Assembly (NCBI GenBank): GCA_021234155.1
Contig: JAJEKV010000006.1
Coordinates: 11,247,317 to 11,311,316, forward strand
DNA length: 64,000 bases
Direction: 5' to 3'
Origin: Isoetes taiwanensis
Taxonomy: Eukaryota; Streptophyta; Lycopodiopsida; Isoetales; Isoetaceae
In this document: in pieces, positions 41,751 to 53,008 of the stretch
How the letters are laid out: each line of letters begins with the position of its first letter
Numbering within the stretch: the first letter of the stretch is position 1
The notes under the pieces: model-generated
Databases searched by the model: none
Told to the model about the DNA's origin: nothing
The model's input: the letters and a program-made list of their open reading frames with translations, nothing else
Position numbers and translations under genes: made by a program

Positions 41751-42267
41751 TTCAAGAAATGCCTATATGATGCCAACCCAGTGTCCATCTCTGGTTCTTC
41801 ATATCAATGTGTCTTCTACAAGTTGCCAAGTGACGGATGTCTTCAAGTTTCACGCTCTAGAAGCTCACACACACACATGTATGAAGCTAAATGCCAGTGA
41901 AGTGTGTCAATTTGTAATGGCATGCAGACAACTTGGTCATACATGGATTCTTAGAAAACTATAAAAAACCACATCTAAAAAAAACACTACCTTAAAAAAC
42001 AACACCTTAAAAAAACCATCGCTTCAAAAAACCATACCGCCTGAGAAAACAACACATCCTTAAAAAAGAAACTACGCCTCCTTAAGAAACCACACATTCT
42101 TAAAAAAAAAAACTACGGCTCCCTAAGAAAAACTATACAGCATATCCTTGAAAAACCACACCTCCGTATAACTACGTAGGTTTTTTTCAAATCTTCAAAA
42201 AAACAACCCGTAGTGTGTTTTTACTGTTGTTTTCAACTGTGGAACAAATTTTGGGGTTGTAGTGCAA

Positions 42268-42649
42268 AAATCAAAGGAGGTGAAGTTCTGGTTACCTGCA
42301 GTCAACCAGTCAAATGTTAGCCTTAGAAGGGTAACAATGAAAGGACCGACACAGGTAAGCTATTGAACTTCACGGCTTATCGCCCTTCACCTTATGTGTT
42401 AGAATACATTATTTGAAACATAAGAGCATCAAATAACAAATAGAAAATGCAATCTTCTAGACTTTGGATTTTATCAGACATACTAAAGCATTAATGGTCA
42501 AATTTATGCTCAGATTTTATGCCGACCACCACCTCCAACGTGCCTCAGCCATAATAGTCCATAGATGGCAACATTTTATGATTGATATTTACATGCTCTT
42601 AAAGCTTCGATGTGAAACTCACATGTTTAAAGCAATAAAGCTAAAGTTT
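42268..42649. repeat. Duplicated host segment, left copy, part 2
   Basis: Nearly identical to about 51643-52023 with a few small differences (for example GACACAGG against GACAGG). Interrupted on the left by the CACTA element and on the right by the LINE. Confidence 0.9.
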
Positions 42650-42652
42650 AAA

Positions 42653-42654
<2 letters not shown>

Positions 42655-42711
<57 letters not shown>
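42655..42711. repeat. (TTA)n microsatellite, the 3' tail of LINE-2
   Basis: About 19 TTA/ATT units directly between the target-site duplication and the LINE 3' end. Confidence 0.9.
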
Positions 42712-42712
<1 letters not shown>

Positions 42713-42766
42713 TTTGTCCGATGCTCTCTTGGGCCTCGAAGACCATGGAGCACATGAACAAGCTAT

Positions 42767-45700
42767 TTACAACTTTAAACAAAAAGAGCGGTGAGTATCA
42801 AAAGCTCTAATATAGGGTCCTAAAGCCATTGGTGGCATCTCAGAATAAAGATAGAAAATCAAGAGCTTGAATCCCAAAGCTATCTCTCGATGTGGGCGAT
42901 TTCGCAAAGATGTGAAAACATGGTCTTCGTCTTCAACTGCCTCTGCCTCACATATTTTACATAAGCGTTCTTCTACCTCGTATCTTGGCCCATCTCCCGG
43001 CCTCAATTTCCAGCTTATGAGACCCCTGTTTCGCACCTAGCCGCCAGGCATCTCCCGAGACTTAGGTATATTCGCTATCAAATAGAGTTGGCTTTCACCG
43101 TTATCATGGGATTGACATTTTTCGGTAATCAGATCATTCTCTTTCCTGGTTTGCCCACATGCGTTGCATTGCTTGCTTCTCTAGCATGGCTCTGATTTCA
43201 TCTTTCTCGAAAGTGGGCTGCTGTTACCCCCATCTAGCAGCCCAAGCTAATAACTTGTTCTTCCATTCTCGAAGTTCTCCAAAGCATGGTGAGATAATCG
43301 GGTTGTATCTTGAGCATTCACCCTGTTAAAGAAGTTTATTGCCTGGTATAAACCTTCTAACTCCAGTGGTAGCAGGCCTACTTCAGCAAGCATAATTGGA
43401 TAAGGGATTTGAGATCTAATGCCGAGTTCTTCTTTTATGAAGGATTTTTGAATCGCTTCAATCTGCTTCCACAGCTTGGCCGAAATCTCTGGACCCCAGA
43501 TTGGAGCACCGTACAGCACCACCGTCTGTACTAGTGTTTTGAAGAGAAGCTTCTTCAAATTCCAGTCCGTGAGTGATGCCTTATTGCATTTAGCTAGCAT
43601 GCTATATAGTGCCGCTTTCCCGCCTGAAACTCTTCTATTAATGCAGATTTTCCAACTTTAGTTGGATGCCATGTCAATCCCCAAATATTTATATGACTCA
43701 ACTATTTCCAGCAGCTCTCCCCTGTAGGTGAAATCTGGCCTTTCTCTTGAGCCAAAGACCATAATTTTAGACTTTGACAGATTAATGGTCATCTTCTTTG
43801 CTGCACAGAAGTCTGCTAAGTGATTGAGATGCTCTTGCAATGCTTTTTTCTTGCTGGCAATTAGAACTACATCGTCCGGATAGAGGAGGAGCTGAAGGAT
43901 GTAGCTGCCCAGTTTTGTCCCTGCTAGTGATCTCTGGCGTAGCCAATCATCTAGTTCATCAATATAAATGCCGAATAGAGTGGGGGATAAAGGGCATCCC
44001 TGCCTTACTCCTATCGTGCTCTTCAAAACTGAATTGCTCTCTCTGGAGATTGTTATCAGAACTTCGGCATATAGTTGAGATACCGCCTCTCTAATTTCTT
44101 TGGGGACTCCGAGTTGAAACAATCTATCACCAAGATCTTTACGGGGAACTGTATCAAACGCCTTAGAAAAGTCAATGAATGCTAGATACAGGGAAGAGTT
44201 TGGTGTTTTAGCTTTCTCAATCACAGCCCGGAGTGTGAGGACATGATCAAGGGTGTTATGATCACATCGGAACCCTACCTGATATTGTGAGCGAGCCTCT
44301 GCTTGCTCTGCCCAGCTGCTAAGCTTGTTCTCAAGAAGACTGCCCAGAATTTTTGAGAAAATGCTGCCAATAAGAATGGTTCTATAATTTGCTGCCACCT
44401 TGTGATTTCCTCCTTTATGGATTGGGTGTACTCGGTTTAGTTTCCAACTGTGAGGCAGTCCCTGGGTGAGGCTTAAGTTCAGCAATTCTGTTAAGATTTC
44501 ATGAGTCTTCTCTCCGCCCCACTTTAAGAGCTCTATGCATAAACCGTCAGCATCTGGAGCCTTATTATTTGCTAACTTGGATAGGCATAGTTCTACCTCT
44601 GCAACAGTAAAAAGTGTTTCAGATGGAGCCATAATAGGCATGCTGGTAGCGCCTTCCCTTTCATAAATATCCTTGACTAATTTTAGCAGAGCATCATTAT
44701 CAAGGCTATTATGTGTATGGCTATCTTTAAGCATGTTCCAGAACCGTTTAGGTTTCTTTAGGAGCTGATCAGATAATGTCTGCTGCCTTGCAGCAAAATA
44801 GGTGCGCTTTTTGTGCCTTATGAGGCGTTTATACCATGCAGGCTTGTACACACAGTTATGATGCAGTTTACTTCGGGCATCTTGGCATTCAGCATCCCAC
44901 CAAGAGTTGCAAGGACTGCCTCTCCTGTGCATTTTCGTGAGACCAAAAGTTCCAGTTGCAGCATTCAATATGTGTTCTTGGAGTAGCTTTGCATCTTTTT
45001 CTATTTCTCCTGACCATATTGCATCTGTAAGCAGTCCCTCCAGATGCTCTCTATACTTGACATGATGCTCATAGTCTACCCTGATCCTTGGGTGGAATTT
45101 CTGGGCCTGCTTCAATGTTTTAGCATGCGCTTCGAATATCATGTGCAAGGGCGCATGGTCAGATTCTGGCATAAGATCTCCTTTAGAGAAATCCCTGATT
45201 TGGTCTTTGTTTCCGGCTAATAGATAGTCAATAGTACTTGCACCTGTGTGGTTCTGGTAGGTGAATTTGCCCGATAGATTGAAGGGCTGAACTCCATTTA
45301 GTATTTTGAGTTGGCAGGTGATGCATAACTCCAAGAGTTTTTGTCCCCTATCATTTGAAATTTGATCTGCTGAAATTCTGTTGTACAATGGGTCTTCGAG
45401 CTCATCTAAATGCAGATTTGTGAGGTTTTCAAAAACATTTGCTTGTTGGTTGCTTGTGCGACCGTTAAAGTCTCCTATAACAAAGATTTTACCTTGAGAT
45501 GAATAATCCAGAATATCCATGCATAGGCTCTCAAACGGATTTTCCTTGTCATGATCTGGTTGTTTGTAAATCTGGGAGGATTCGGGAGCAAAATAGCATA
45601 TGGCAAAGAATGCTTGCTGTCCATTCTCGCAGAGTTTAACCCATATGTATTGTTTTTTGGGATCCTTCTTCCAGATTTCCATATCAAATGCAGAGTTAGA

Positions 45701-45922
45701 TCTTTTGTATAAAGCAATACCTCCATGGCCACAACCTGCGCCTGGTTTCTTATCATTTTCAACATGTCCTAACAGCTCAAAACCAAGAATGTCTGGAAGA
45801 GAGCGTGTTTTGTGGTGCCAGGTTTCTGTAAAGCATACTAGATCTTGATGTTCCCAAACAGCAAAAGTAGCATTCAGCTTAGCTTGAGATAGTCCATGTG
45901 TGTTCCACAGACTGACCCTCAA
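42767..45922 (-). pseudogene. LINE-2 ORF2 (endonuclease and reverse transcriptase), YPDD mutant
   Basis: The first 754 codons are open. The endonuclease shows WNTHGL, TETW, GDFNGRT, STIDYLLA, SDHAPLH. The RT shows CNSWWDAECQD, ADGLCIELLKWG, AFIDFSKAFDTV, RQGCPLSPTLFGIYIDEL. The catalytic YADD box reads YPDD (about 43874-43885), where the Ala is replaced by Pro; the related LINE-1 keeps YADD. An in-frame stop follows at about 43656 (after DMASN). The later parts continue in broken frames (43600-43247 with YGAPIWGP, 43036-42767 with the Cys-rich CKICEA end). The YPDD change alone would probably disable the enzyme. Confidence 0.9.
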
Positions 45923-45935
45923 GGCCCCTATTTCC

Positions 45936-46657
45936 TATTTGTGCTTCTTACTTGTGATTATGGCTTTACCTCCCTTATCAAGATACGCCACCAATCCTTC
46001 TTCCCTTGCAGTTTTCACCTTTGCCCATTCCGCTTTCCTTATCTCCTGTTGTCCTGGGGTAAGATCTATATCTAACCAAACATTTTTGCCCTTGAGAGCA
46101 GCTCTGTTATGCATGACTCTATCTCTGGCTTCCTTGCTCTAAAATCTGACCAAAATTGGCCGGGTATATGGTCCTGGTTTCCCTAGCCTGCGTGCTGTTG
46201 TGTATAGAGGATCATGTAACCTCATTGTGGTAGCAAAGAAATTCCTAACTGTGTCATTGATGTCTTCTCCATCAATCTCATGGAGGCCAGAGATTTTCAA
46301 GTTTCTTGCCCGTGCTTCTTGGTCTAGTTGCTCCGAAGAGATCTCTGCGTGATGATTTTTCATCTGTTCTTTGACCTCAGCATGATGAATTTTCATCTGT
46401 TCTTTAGTAGACTCCGCTACTAGGGAAGCAAGCTTGATTTCTAAAGCTGTGATCTGCGCTCAGAAATCGTAGGTCTGTTTATCAGATGATAATTCCGATT
46501 TCGGGTTCTCGGAATTTTGGGCCATTAGATTGAGCGTTTCATTGATGCCCTTAACTTCTGATCTCAACGTTAATACCTCGTTCTTCAATTCCAGCATCAC
46601 AGATAGAAGATGAGCCGTGTCTCCCTCATACTCCATAGCTTTCTTCTTGGGCGGCAT
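45936..46657 (-). pseudogene. LINE-2 ORF1, two in-frame stops
   Basis: Begins MPPKKKAMEYEGD and follows LINE-1 ORF1 along its length: coiled-coil region, ARNLKISGL, ARRLGKPGPYTRPILVRF, then VWLDIDLTPGQQEIRKAEWA and a basic end. It is interrupted by a stop at about 46460 and another at about 46139 (TAG in place of the Arg after VRF in LINE-1). The stop at the end, near 45936, lies 14 bp before the ORF2 start. Confidence 0.8.
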
Positions 46658-46682
46658 ACGAAAAGCTCGGAGGCGCCAAAAT

Positions 46683-47640
46683 GGCACACCCGAACATGTG
46701 TTGAAAATACTTACTATAAATTTAGACAATTAAAGCAGATGTAATATCTCAGATCTGTGTATCTAAGTATATGATACTACAGCAGCACAATACATATAGA
46801 CGAGCTGACCTTTTTGAAGCATGTCGTAATGCATAAATTGTAATCAAGCTTCGCATCTTCATAGCTTCTCAGCTTAGGATATTTTGTGCTATACATGCCC
46901 GTTGAGATCCAAATGCACGAGAATGGAACTAAGACATGTCTGCACTGTCTACAGTGGTGGAGATCAGCAATCTAGGAAGAGCTTAGCTCGTGTACGAGTG
47001 CAGTATTGACCCAAAATCTTGGAAGTAAAGGAATAGCATATTTGAAGACTTGTATAATAGAATGAATAACTGGATCTACAGCCCAGAAATGGTGCTTGCA
47101 TAATGGTGAACTTTCCACAACAAATAAAGCTAGATCATGAAGAAATACGTGGCCAAATGATGTAAAAGAATAGCTATCACTCTTATTCAGATCTAATGGA
47201 ACATGCCTCACTAAGCTCTTGAAAGAGAATCGTGGCCAAGCTCATGAAAAAGAATCGTGGCCATGCTATATGGAACAGAAAAATGCTGCCGCTCAAACGA
47301 GAAGGCTCTGAAAAAATAATTTAGGTTACGGTTACAGATATTTACCTTCCAATGTGATAATAACCCCCGTGATCAGCCAAGTGAAGTAGATGCACATCAT
47401 GTTTAAGCATTCCGAAGGCATACGTTTAGTTGTCCTTGAAAATGAGAATGCTCCCCTTTCGTATTTGCAATGTTAGAAATAAAAGTGTGCATGCATCATA
47501 AAGTAAATACCAACAAGTGGCATGCATGCAAACAAAGGGCTATGCCATTTAAATACATACTAAGCACAAAGCCTCCCTTACACAAGTGCTAAGCAAGAGA
47601 TAAAAAACATCCCTTACGTAGATGTTGGCTAATACTTCAT
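46683..47640. repeat. Duplicated host segment, left copy, part 3
   Basis: Nearly identical to 52026-53005. It contains a minus-strand frame of 79 codons (47211-46972) that is identical in amino acids to 52554-52315; it has no recognised domain and could be an exon or chance. Main differences are small indels near 47420 and 47570. Confidence 0.85.
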
Positions 47641-49420
47641 CAAATTTGTATACTTCACCCCTTATTCCTTAATCTACACCGTACACAAAATTCCTCGTTT
47701 GTGGGGTATGGATGTATAGACATTATGATACTGTATAACAAGATTTGAAAATTACTATAAGATTTCAGGTAACATACTATATGGTGTTGATTTTGTACGT
47801 GCAAAACATAATTATAGGGGCTCTCGCTGCCCTACGTCACCCCCCGTGTGAATATGCACCCAAACAAAAGGGGGTTTAAGGGGGAATTTAATTTTAAGGT
47901 GTGTAATGTAATGGTTTGTGTTTAACTTTAAAAAAATTTTGCCCCTTCGGGGCAAAAAACAAACAACATTACATGACACTTGGAAACATTGGATGTAATG
48001 GTTTGTGTTAGATTAAAAAATTTTTGGCCCCTTCAAGGCCTTGCCTAAAACAATATAGTCGTGAAGAGCACAAACCATGTCCTTTGCCATGGCACCTATG
48101 TTGTCGTATATTTAAAGAATGCCATCTTGGTCATATGTTGTGGGGACTGGGCACTTCAACTTGAAAATAAGCACAACTTTTACAAGAACTCACAAGAAAT
48201 AGACATGGGAGTATTCTTGTCCAAGAGTAGAGGGCCTCCCAAAATGTACACTAAATTTTTAAGGAGTAAAAAAAAAAAGGTACCCAAAACTCACCTTCAA
48301 GATTAACGGGGGGCCCACCCCTAAAACTTGGAAAAGGGGGAGGGGGTACCTAGAAAGAGGTCATGTGGCCGCCGTGTAAAACTTGGAAAAGGGGAGGGGT
48401 ACCTAGAAAGAGGTCATGTGGTCAGCCATGTTTGCCTCCCGTGATAACCCAAAAATTTAAAACCTAGACCTAGGGCCTAAATTTCGAGTCATCACCCCAA
48501 AATTTAGACCTAGTCCTGGGGCCTAAATTTCAAGGTGTCACCACTGCCTTGGCAACCCCCAAAATTAATTTAGACTTGAGTGCGGGAGGGACAGTGTCTA
48601 TCTCTTAAATGTCAAATGTTTGCATTTCGGGCAATCCAAAAGAAAAAAAAAAGCTCAGTCATTTTACTTTTCTAATTACACTATCTTAAACTGAAGAGAA
48701 TTCAAAGGAGAGTGTTGTTCCTCTTGTTTCACGTGCCATTTTGATATTGTAAGAATGCTTTCATATGTCTGCTAATTCAAGGTTTCCTTTCTATAAAGCT
48801 TCATATATATGCCACTGAAACTAAAAGGGAAAACGGTACTCTAAACAATGCAAACTTTTACTTTGCCCTATATTACTATCTACAGAGATGCACATTTGCT
48901 AAAAAAGAAGAGAATGCTTCCACAAGTTAATTCGTTCTGTTCGGTTTCCATGATACTTATACTTTACAGAACTGGCTCGTTTTCCCCATTTCCAGAAAAC
49001 GTTGGATCCACACTTGTATTTATCTTTGCCTTCGCATTCCACCTTCAAATCTTCTGTTAAGAACTTAACATCCTGCAACAAAGACAAGAATCAAGCAAGG
49101 AAGATGATATGCTTCTATGAATCTACTCGATTTTGCCATATATTACCGTTTTTCTTGGCAAGATCTTGACAACCGGTTGAAGTTCTCTTGAAATTTGCAT
49201 GTTCCAAATGTAACAGTATAAGCCCTGGCCAAATTCGCACCACTCGTTGCCAATCTTTTTTTATCATTGAGGTCCTGGATAAACCTAATGACTTAGCGAA
49301 GCTAAAGCACAAAACCCCTCACAAAATTATCTAAGAAACTACAATTTCACGAATACGATCTTCAATTCTATAAAACTAATGAACCATTCTTCAATACTTG
49401 ATGAATGTGTCGCCACTGCG
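47641..49420. other. Intergenic stretch, no supported gene
   Basis: Features seen: a GGGGCAAAA hairpin near 47935-47956 (TTTTGCCCCTTCGGGGCAAAA); a tandem duplication of about 53 bp (AAAACTTGGAAAAGGGG..GTACCTAGAAAGAGGTCATGTGG at 48322 and 48376); and two similar blocks with CCCAAAATTTAGACCTAG near 48450-48540. Short frames at 48061 and 48848 are not convincing. Confidence 0.4.
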
Positions 49421-49499
49421 CAAAATCTTCTACAGCTGCATTTTATATAAACTAGCTCGTAGATCTAGATCAAAATATTGAACCTGTAAATCAATTTGA

Positions 49500-49760
49500 T
49501 GGAGCAAATGCATCAAATTAAAAAGAACATACTGAAAAACGTAACAATCCAATAGAGAAAAGGATCTTATGGCAAACACGTGAGCATAATGTTTACTAGA
49601 TCCACCGGAGAAGAAGTCAGAGAACCGACAAAGAACGATTATTGAAATGAGCAGATCGTCATGCAGGGCATCGAACCCACAAGCATTTTTCTTCATGGCA
49701 ACATTTCTTGCAACTTTCCGAGGCCTTTTTGAGGCATCTTTAGTCCATCGATGCTTTCTC
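49500..49760 (-). pseudogene. Possible F-box-like exon fragment, frameshifted
   Basis: The minus strand reads a basic stretch (KRPRKVARNVAMKKNACG), then FDALHDDLLISIIV, and after a one-base shift SLTSSPVDLVNIMLTC, followed by a possible GT donor. The pattern F-DALPDDLL-SI, then SSP-DLVN-ML-CKR, resembles the first exon of plant F-box/MYND-type genes (At1g67340-like, from memory). No other exons were found. Could be a decayed or captured gene fragment. 49790-51268 around it shows nothing further I can support. Confidence 0.35.
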
Positions 49761-51268
49761 TTCTGATTGATGAGTCCGATAGAGGATCGTGGGCAGCCCG
49801 AGACAATATCCGCTTAGGTCGAACAGATCTCGGTTTGCCTCCATTGATAGAGATAGAGAGGAGCACGCCAAAAAAGGACTTACGAAAAAATGCTTCAAAA
49901 TTTTACCCTAGAAACTAAGACCTCGATTATGGTTATGGCCCTAATCCACACAACCCTAAAAAAACCCTAAAAATAATGGGAGGATATTCGCACCCACCAC
50001 AAAAGAAGCCTCCACCACAGGATTTGCCCCCTTTTCTAAAATCAACGGCTAACAAAAGGGTGCACTCTAGAAATACTATTTAGTACACCTGGATGAATAC
50101 GACCACCAAATCATATGAAAACCTTAGAGAAAACAGTACAAAAACAGGAAAAAAACCCCCTGTTATAATGCTAGATATTGTATATAAAAAAAACCCTACC
50201 TCCTTCCGCAGGATGATAGAGAACCCCAGTTCTTTTGTACTGTATTAGTAGGATGGGCAGGCCCCTACTATTACAGTAGGGGTCCTGTTTCATCCCATTT
50301 TTTGTTTATGTACCCATTAGTCGAACAACCGTCTTCCATTTAACCCTTTAAATGAATGGAAATACCATTAAAAGCATAAGACTATTTCTAGTCATATTTG
50401 AGCTGCCTGGCTCTATAGAAATAACATGCCGATTGGCATCATAAAGATAAAATGCCTAGTGGCATAGATGGGCATAACCCCTTTTCATGATAATCATGTT
50501 CAAAAAATGCTTTTGAAGCATTGGGCAATTTCTGAAAACCTTGCAAATGCATAAAGGTTTTAATTTTGAAATAAAAGAGCTCATACCTTTTAATATGACA
50601 CTTCTTTATCCCATAGTGGACATGCCTCTTGCAACATACTGCTTTCCTTCTCCATAAATAATAAACATATTCTTTATACAACACATCAATGTTTGTACAA
50701 CATTGTTGGGACATCCAACTTTCAGCTTGTCATACCCGATTTCCACTAGTTCCTTATTCCAAACTGGTGGTACATAATCCGTATTATAGTCCTCTTGGGC
50801 TTCATATTTTTCCTGCCCACATCAGCAACCAGTCAGTCATTCTATATTTTCAGAATACTATAATCATATTTTTCATGGCTCATTCCAAGGGAAGATGTTT
50901 CACCAGTAAAACCAGTGAGATGAAGTATCTAAAAAACCCGCACAAAGACTAGCCTTGACATAAGCCTTACTAGCCGCCTCTACATACCTCAGTCAATCCC
51001 TTGGTACTGTTATCATCCCAACCTAAGCCGAGCTAACTTAGACTGGCACATTTGTTTCCCTGGATTTCTATTTTATAATTTTAATGTTTGCATAATGCAT
51101 ATTTTAAGTCTGAAAGTCATTTCCCATACTCATGGACAATTATCGGTCAACTATAAGCACACAGGATAATTAACAAGATAAACTTTTATACAGATCACGA
51201 AAGACATGGAACATCCAAATGACTGTCCAATGACCAAATGATACCTTAGAATTGAACCTCAAGTAAAA

Positions 51269-53008
51269 ACTTACAATGATAATATTTCTTCGTGTCCATC
51301 CACTTTGTAACAAAGATTAAAGTCAAAGTATCCAAAGGGGACCAGTATATTATTTGCATAAGCAACAGAATAGTAAATATTTCAGACCTTTCCATAGAAT
51401 AAGAAATAATCATTTTTATCCCATGTCTTTTGCTATAGTAGTCAATCTTCCTTATCTTTGGTTTACTCAACCAGGCAGAACTCGTAAGGTGTCTTGTTCT
51501 GCAATTTCAACTTAAAAAGTATAAGCGTTGTGCTCAAATATATTCATTTTAAGAAAGAGAAGTAGACAATACTTATCTCGATATTTAGAACCATATTTTA
51601 GCATGGTCTTGATCTGAAAAATAACATCGTACCATCCTACAAAAATCAAAGGAGGTGAAGTTCTGGTTACCTACAGTCAACCAGTCAAATGTTAGCCTTA
51701 GAAGGGTAACAATGAAAGGACCGACAGGTAAGCTATTGAACTTCACGGCTTATCGCCCTTCACCTTATGTGTTAGAATACATTATTTGAAACATAAGAGC
51801 ATCAAATAACAAATAGAAAATGCAATCTTCTAGACTTTGGATTTTATCAGACATACTAAAGCATTAATGGTCAAATTTATGCTCAGATTTATGCTGACCA
51901 GCTGTTCTAACGTGCTCAGCCATAATAGTCCATAGATGGCAACATTTTATGATTGATATTTACATGCTCTTAAAGCTTAGATGTGAAACTCACATGTTTA
52001 AAGCAATAAAGCTAAAGTTTAAAATGGCATACCCGAACATGTGTTGAAAATACTTACTATAAATTTAGACAATTAAAGCAGATGTAATATCTCAGATCTG
52101 TGTATCTAAGTATATGATACTACAGCAGCACAATACATATAGACGAGCTGACCTTTTTGAAGCATGTCGTAATGCATAAATTGTAATCAAGCTTCGCATC
52201 TTCATAGCTTCTCAGCTTAGGATATTTTGTGCTATACATGCCCGTTGAGATCCAAATGCACGAGAATGGAACTAAGACATGTCTGCACTGTCTATAGTGG
52301 TGGAGATCATCAATCTAGGAAGAGCTTAGCTCGTGTACGAGTGCAGTATTGACCCAAAATCTTGGAAGTAAAGGAATAGCATATTTGAAGACTTGTATAA
52401 TAGAATGAATAACCGGATCTACAGCCCAGAAATGGTGCTTGCATAATGGTGAACTTTCCACAACAAATAAAGCTAGATCATGAAGAAATACGTGGCCAAA
52501 TGATGTAAAAGAATAGCTATCACTCTTATTCAGATCTAATGGAACATGCCTCACTAAGCTCTTGAAAGAGAATCGTGGCCAAGCTCATGAAAAAGAATCG
52601 TGGCCATGCTATATGGAACAGAAAAATGCTGCCGCTCAAACGAGAAGGCTCTGAAAAAATAATTTAGGTTACGGTTACAGATATTTACCTTTCAATGTGA
52701 TAATAACCCCCGTGATCAGCCAAGTGAAGTAGATGCACATCATGTTTAAGCATTCCGAAGGCGTTTAGTTGTCCTTGAAAATGAGAATGCTCCCCTTTCG
52801 TATTTGCAATGTTAGAAATAAAAGTGTGCATGCAATCATAAAGTAAATACCAACAAGTGGCATGCATGCAAACAAAGGGCTATGCCATTTAAATACATAC
52901 TAAGCACAAGATAAAAAGCCTCCCTTACACAAGTGCTAAGCAAGAGATAAAAAACATCCCTTACGTAGATGTTGGCTAATACTTCATCAAATTTGTATAC
53001 TTCATCCC
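51269..53008. repeat. Duplicated host segment, right copy (uninterrupted, both empty sites)
   Basis: Contiguous 1.74-kb counterpart of 33854-34226, 42268-42649 and 46683-47640. It lacks the CACTA element and LINE-2 and so shows each pre-insertion site. Both copies have the same orientation. No gene product is recognised; the 79-codon minus-strand frame 52554-52315 is shared with the left copy. Confidence 0.9.

Larger units (their letters stand above)
34227..42264. mobile_element. Non-autonomous CACTA (En/Spm) transposon, 8,038 bp
   Basis: The left end is CACTATAACCCCAAAATCTG and the right end is the inverse of CACTACAACCCCAAAATTTG, 18 of 20 matching. Flanked by CAA on both sides (34224-34226 and 42265-42267), a 3-bp duplication as expected for CACTA. 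The empty site is seen in the paralogous copy at about 51634-51645 (CTACAAAAATC). Subterminal regions are dense in GTAGTTTTT/GTGGTTTTT-type motifs. No transposase-like frame is present. The interior holds a large minisatellite and segments that may be captured DNA. Confidence 0.9.
42655..46677 (-). mobile_element. L1-like LINE (LINE-2), near full length, 4,023 bp, with TSD and (TAA)n tail
   Basis: Minus-strand ORF1 (46657-45936) and ORF2 (45922 to about 42767), ending in an ATT/AAT trinucleotide tail of about 58 bp (42655-42711). Flanked by AAAAT at 42650-42654 and 46678-46682. The paralogous copy at about 52018-52030 shows the uninterrupted site (TTTAAAATGGCATACC). It belongs to the same LINE lineage as LINE-1. 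Confidence 0.92.

Noticed and set aside
42655-42711. (TTA)n as an independent microsatellite
   Set aside because: It sits exactly between the target-site duplication and the LINE 3' end, so it is the LINE tail.
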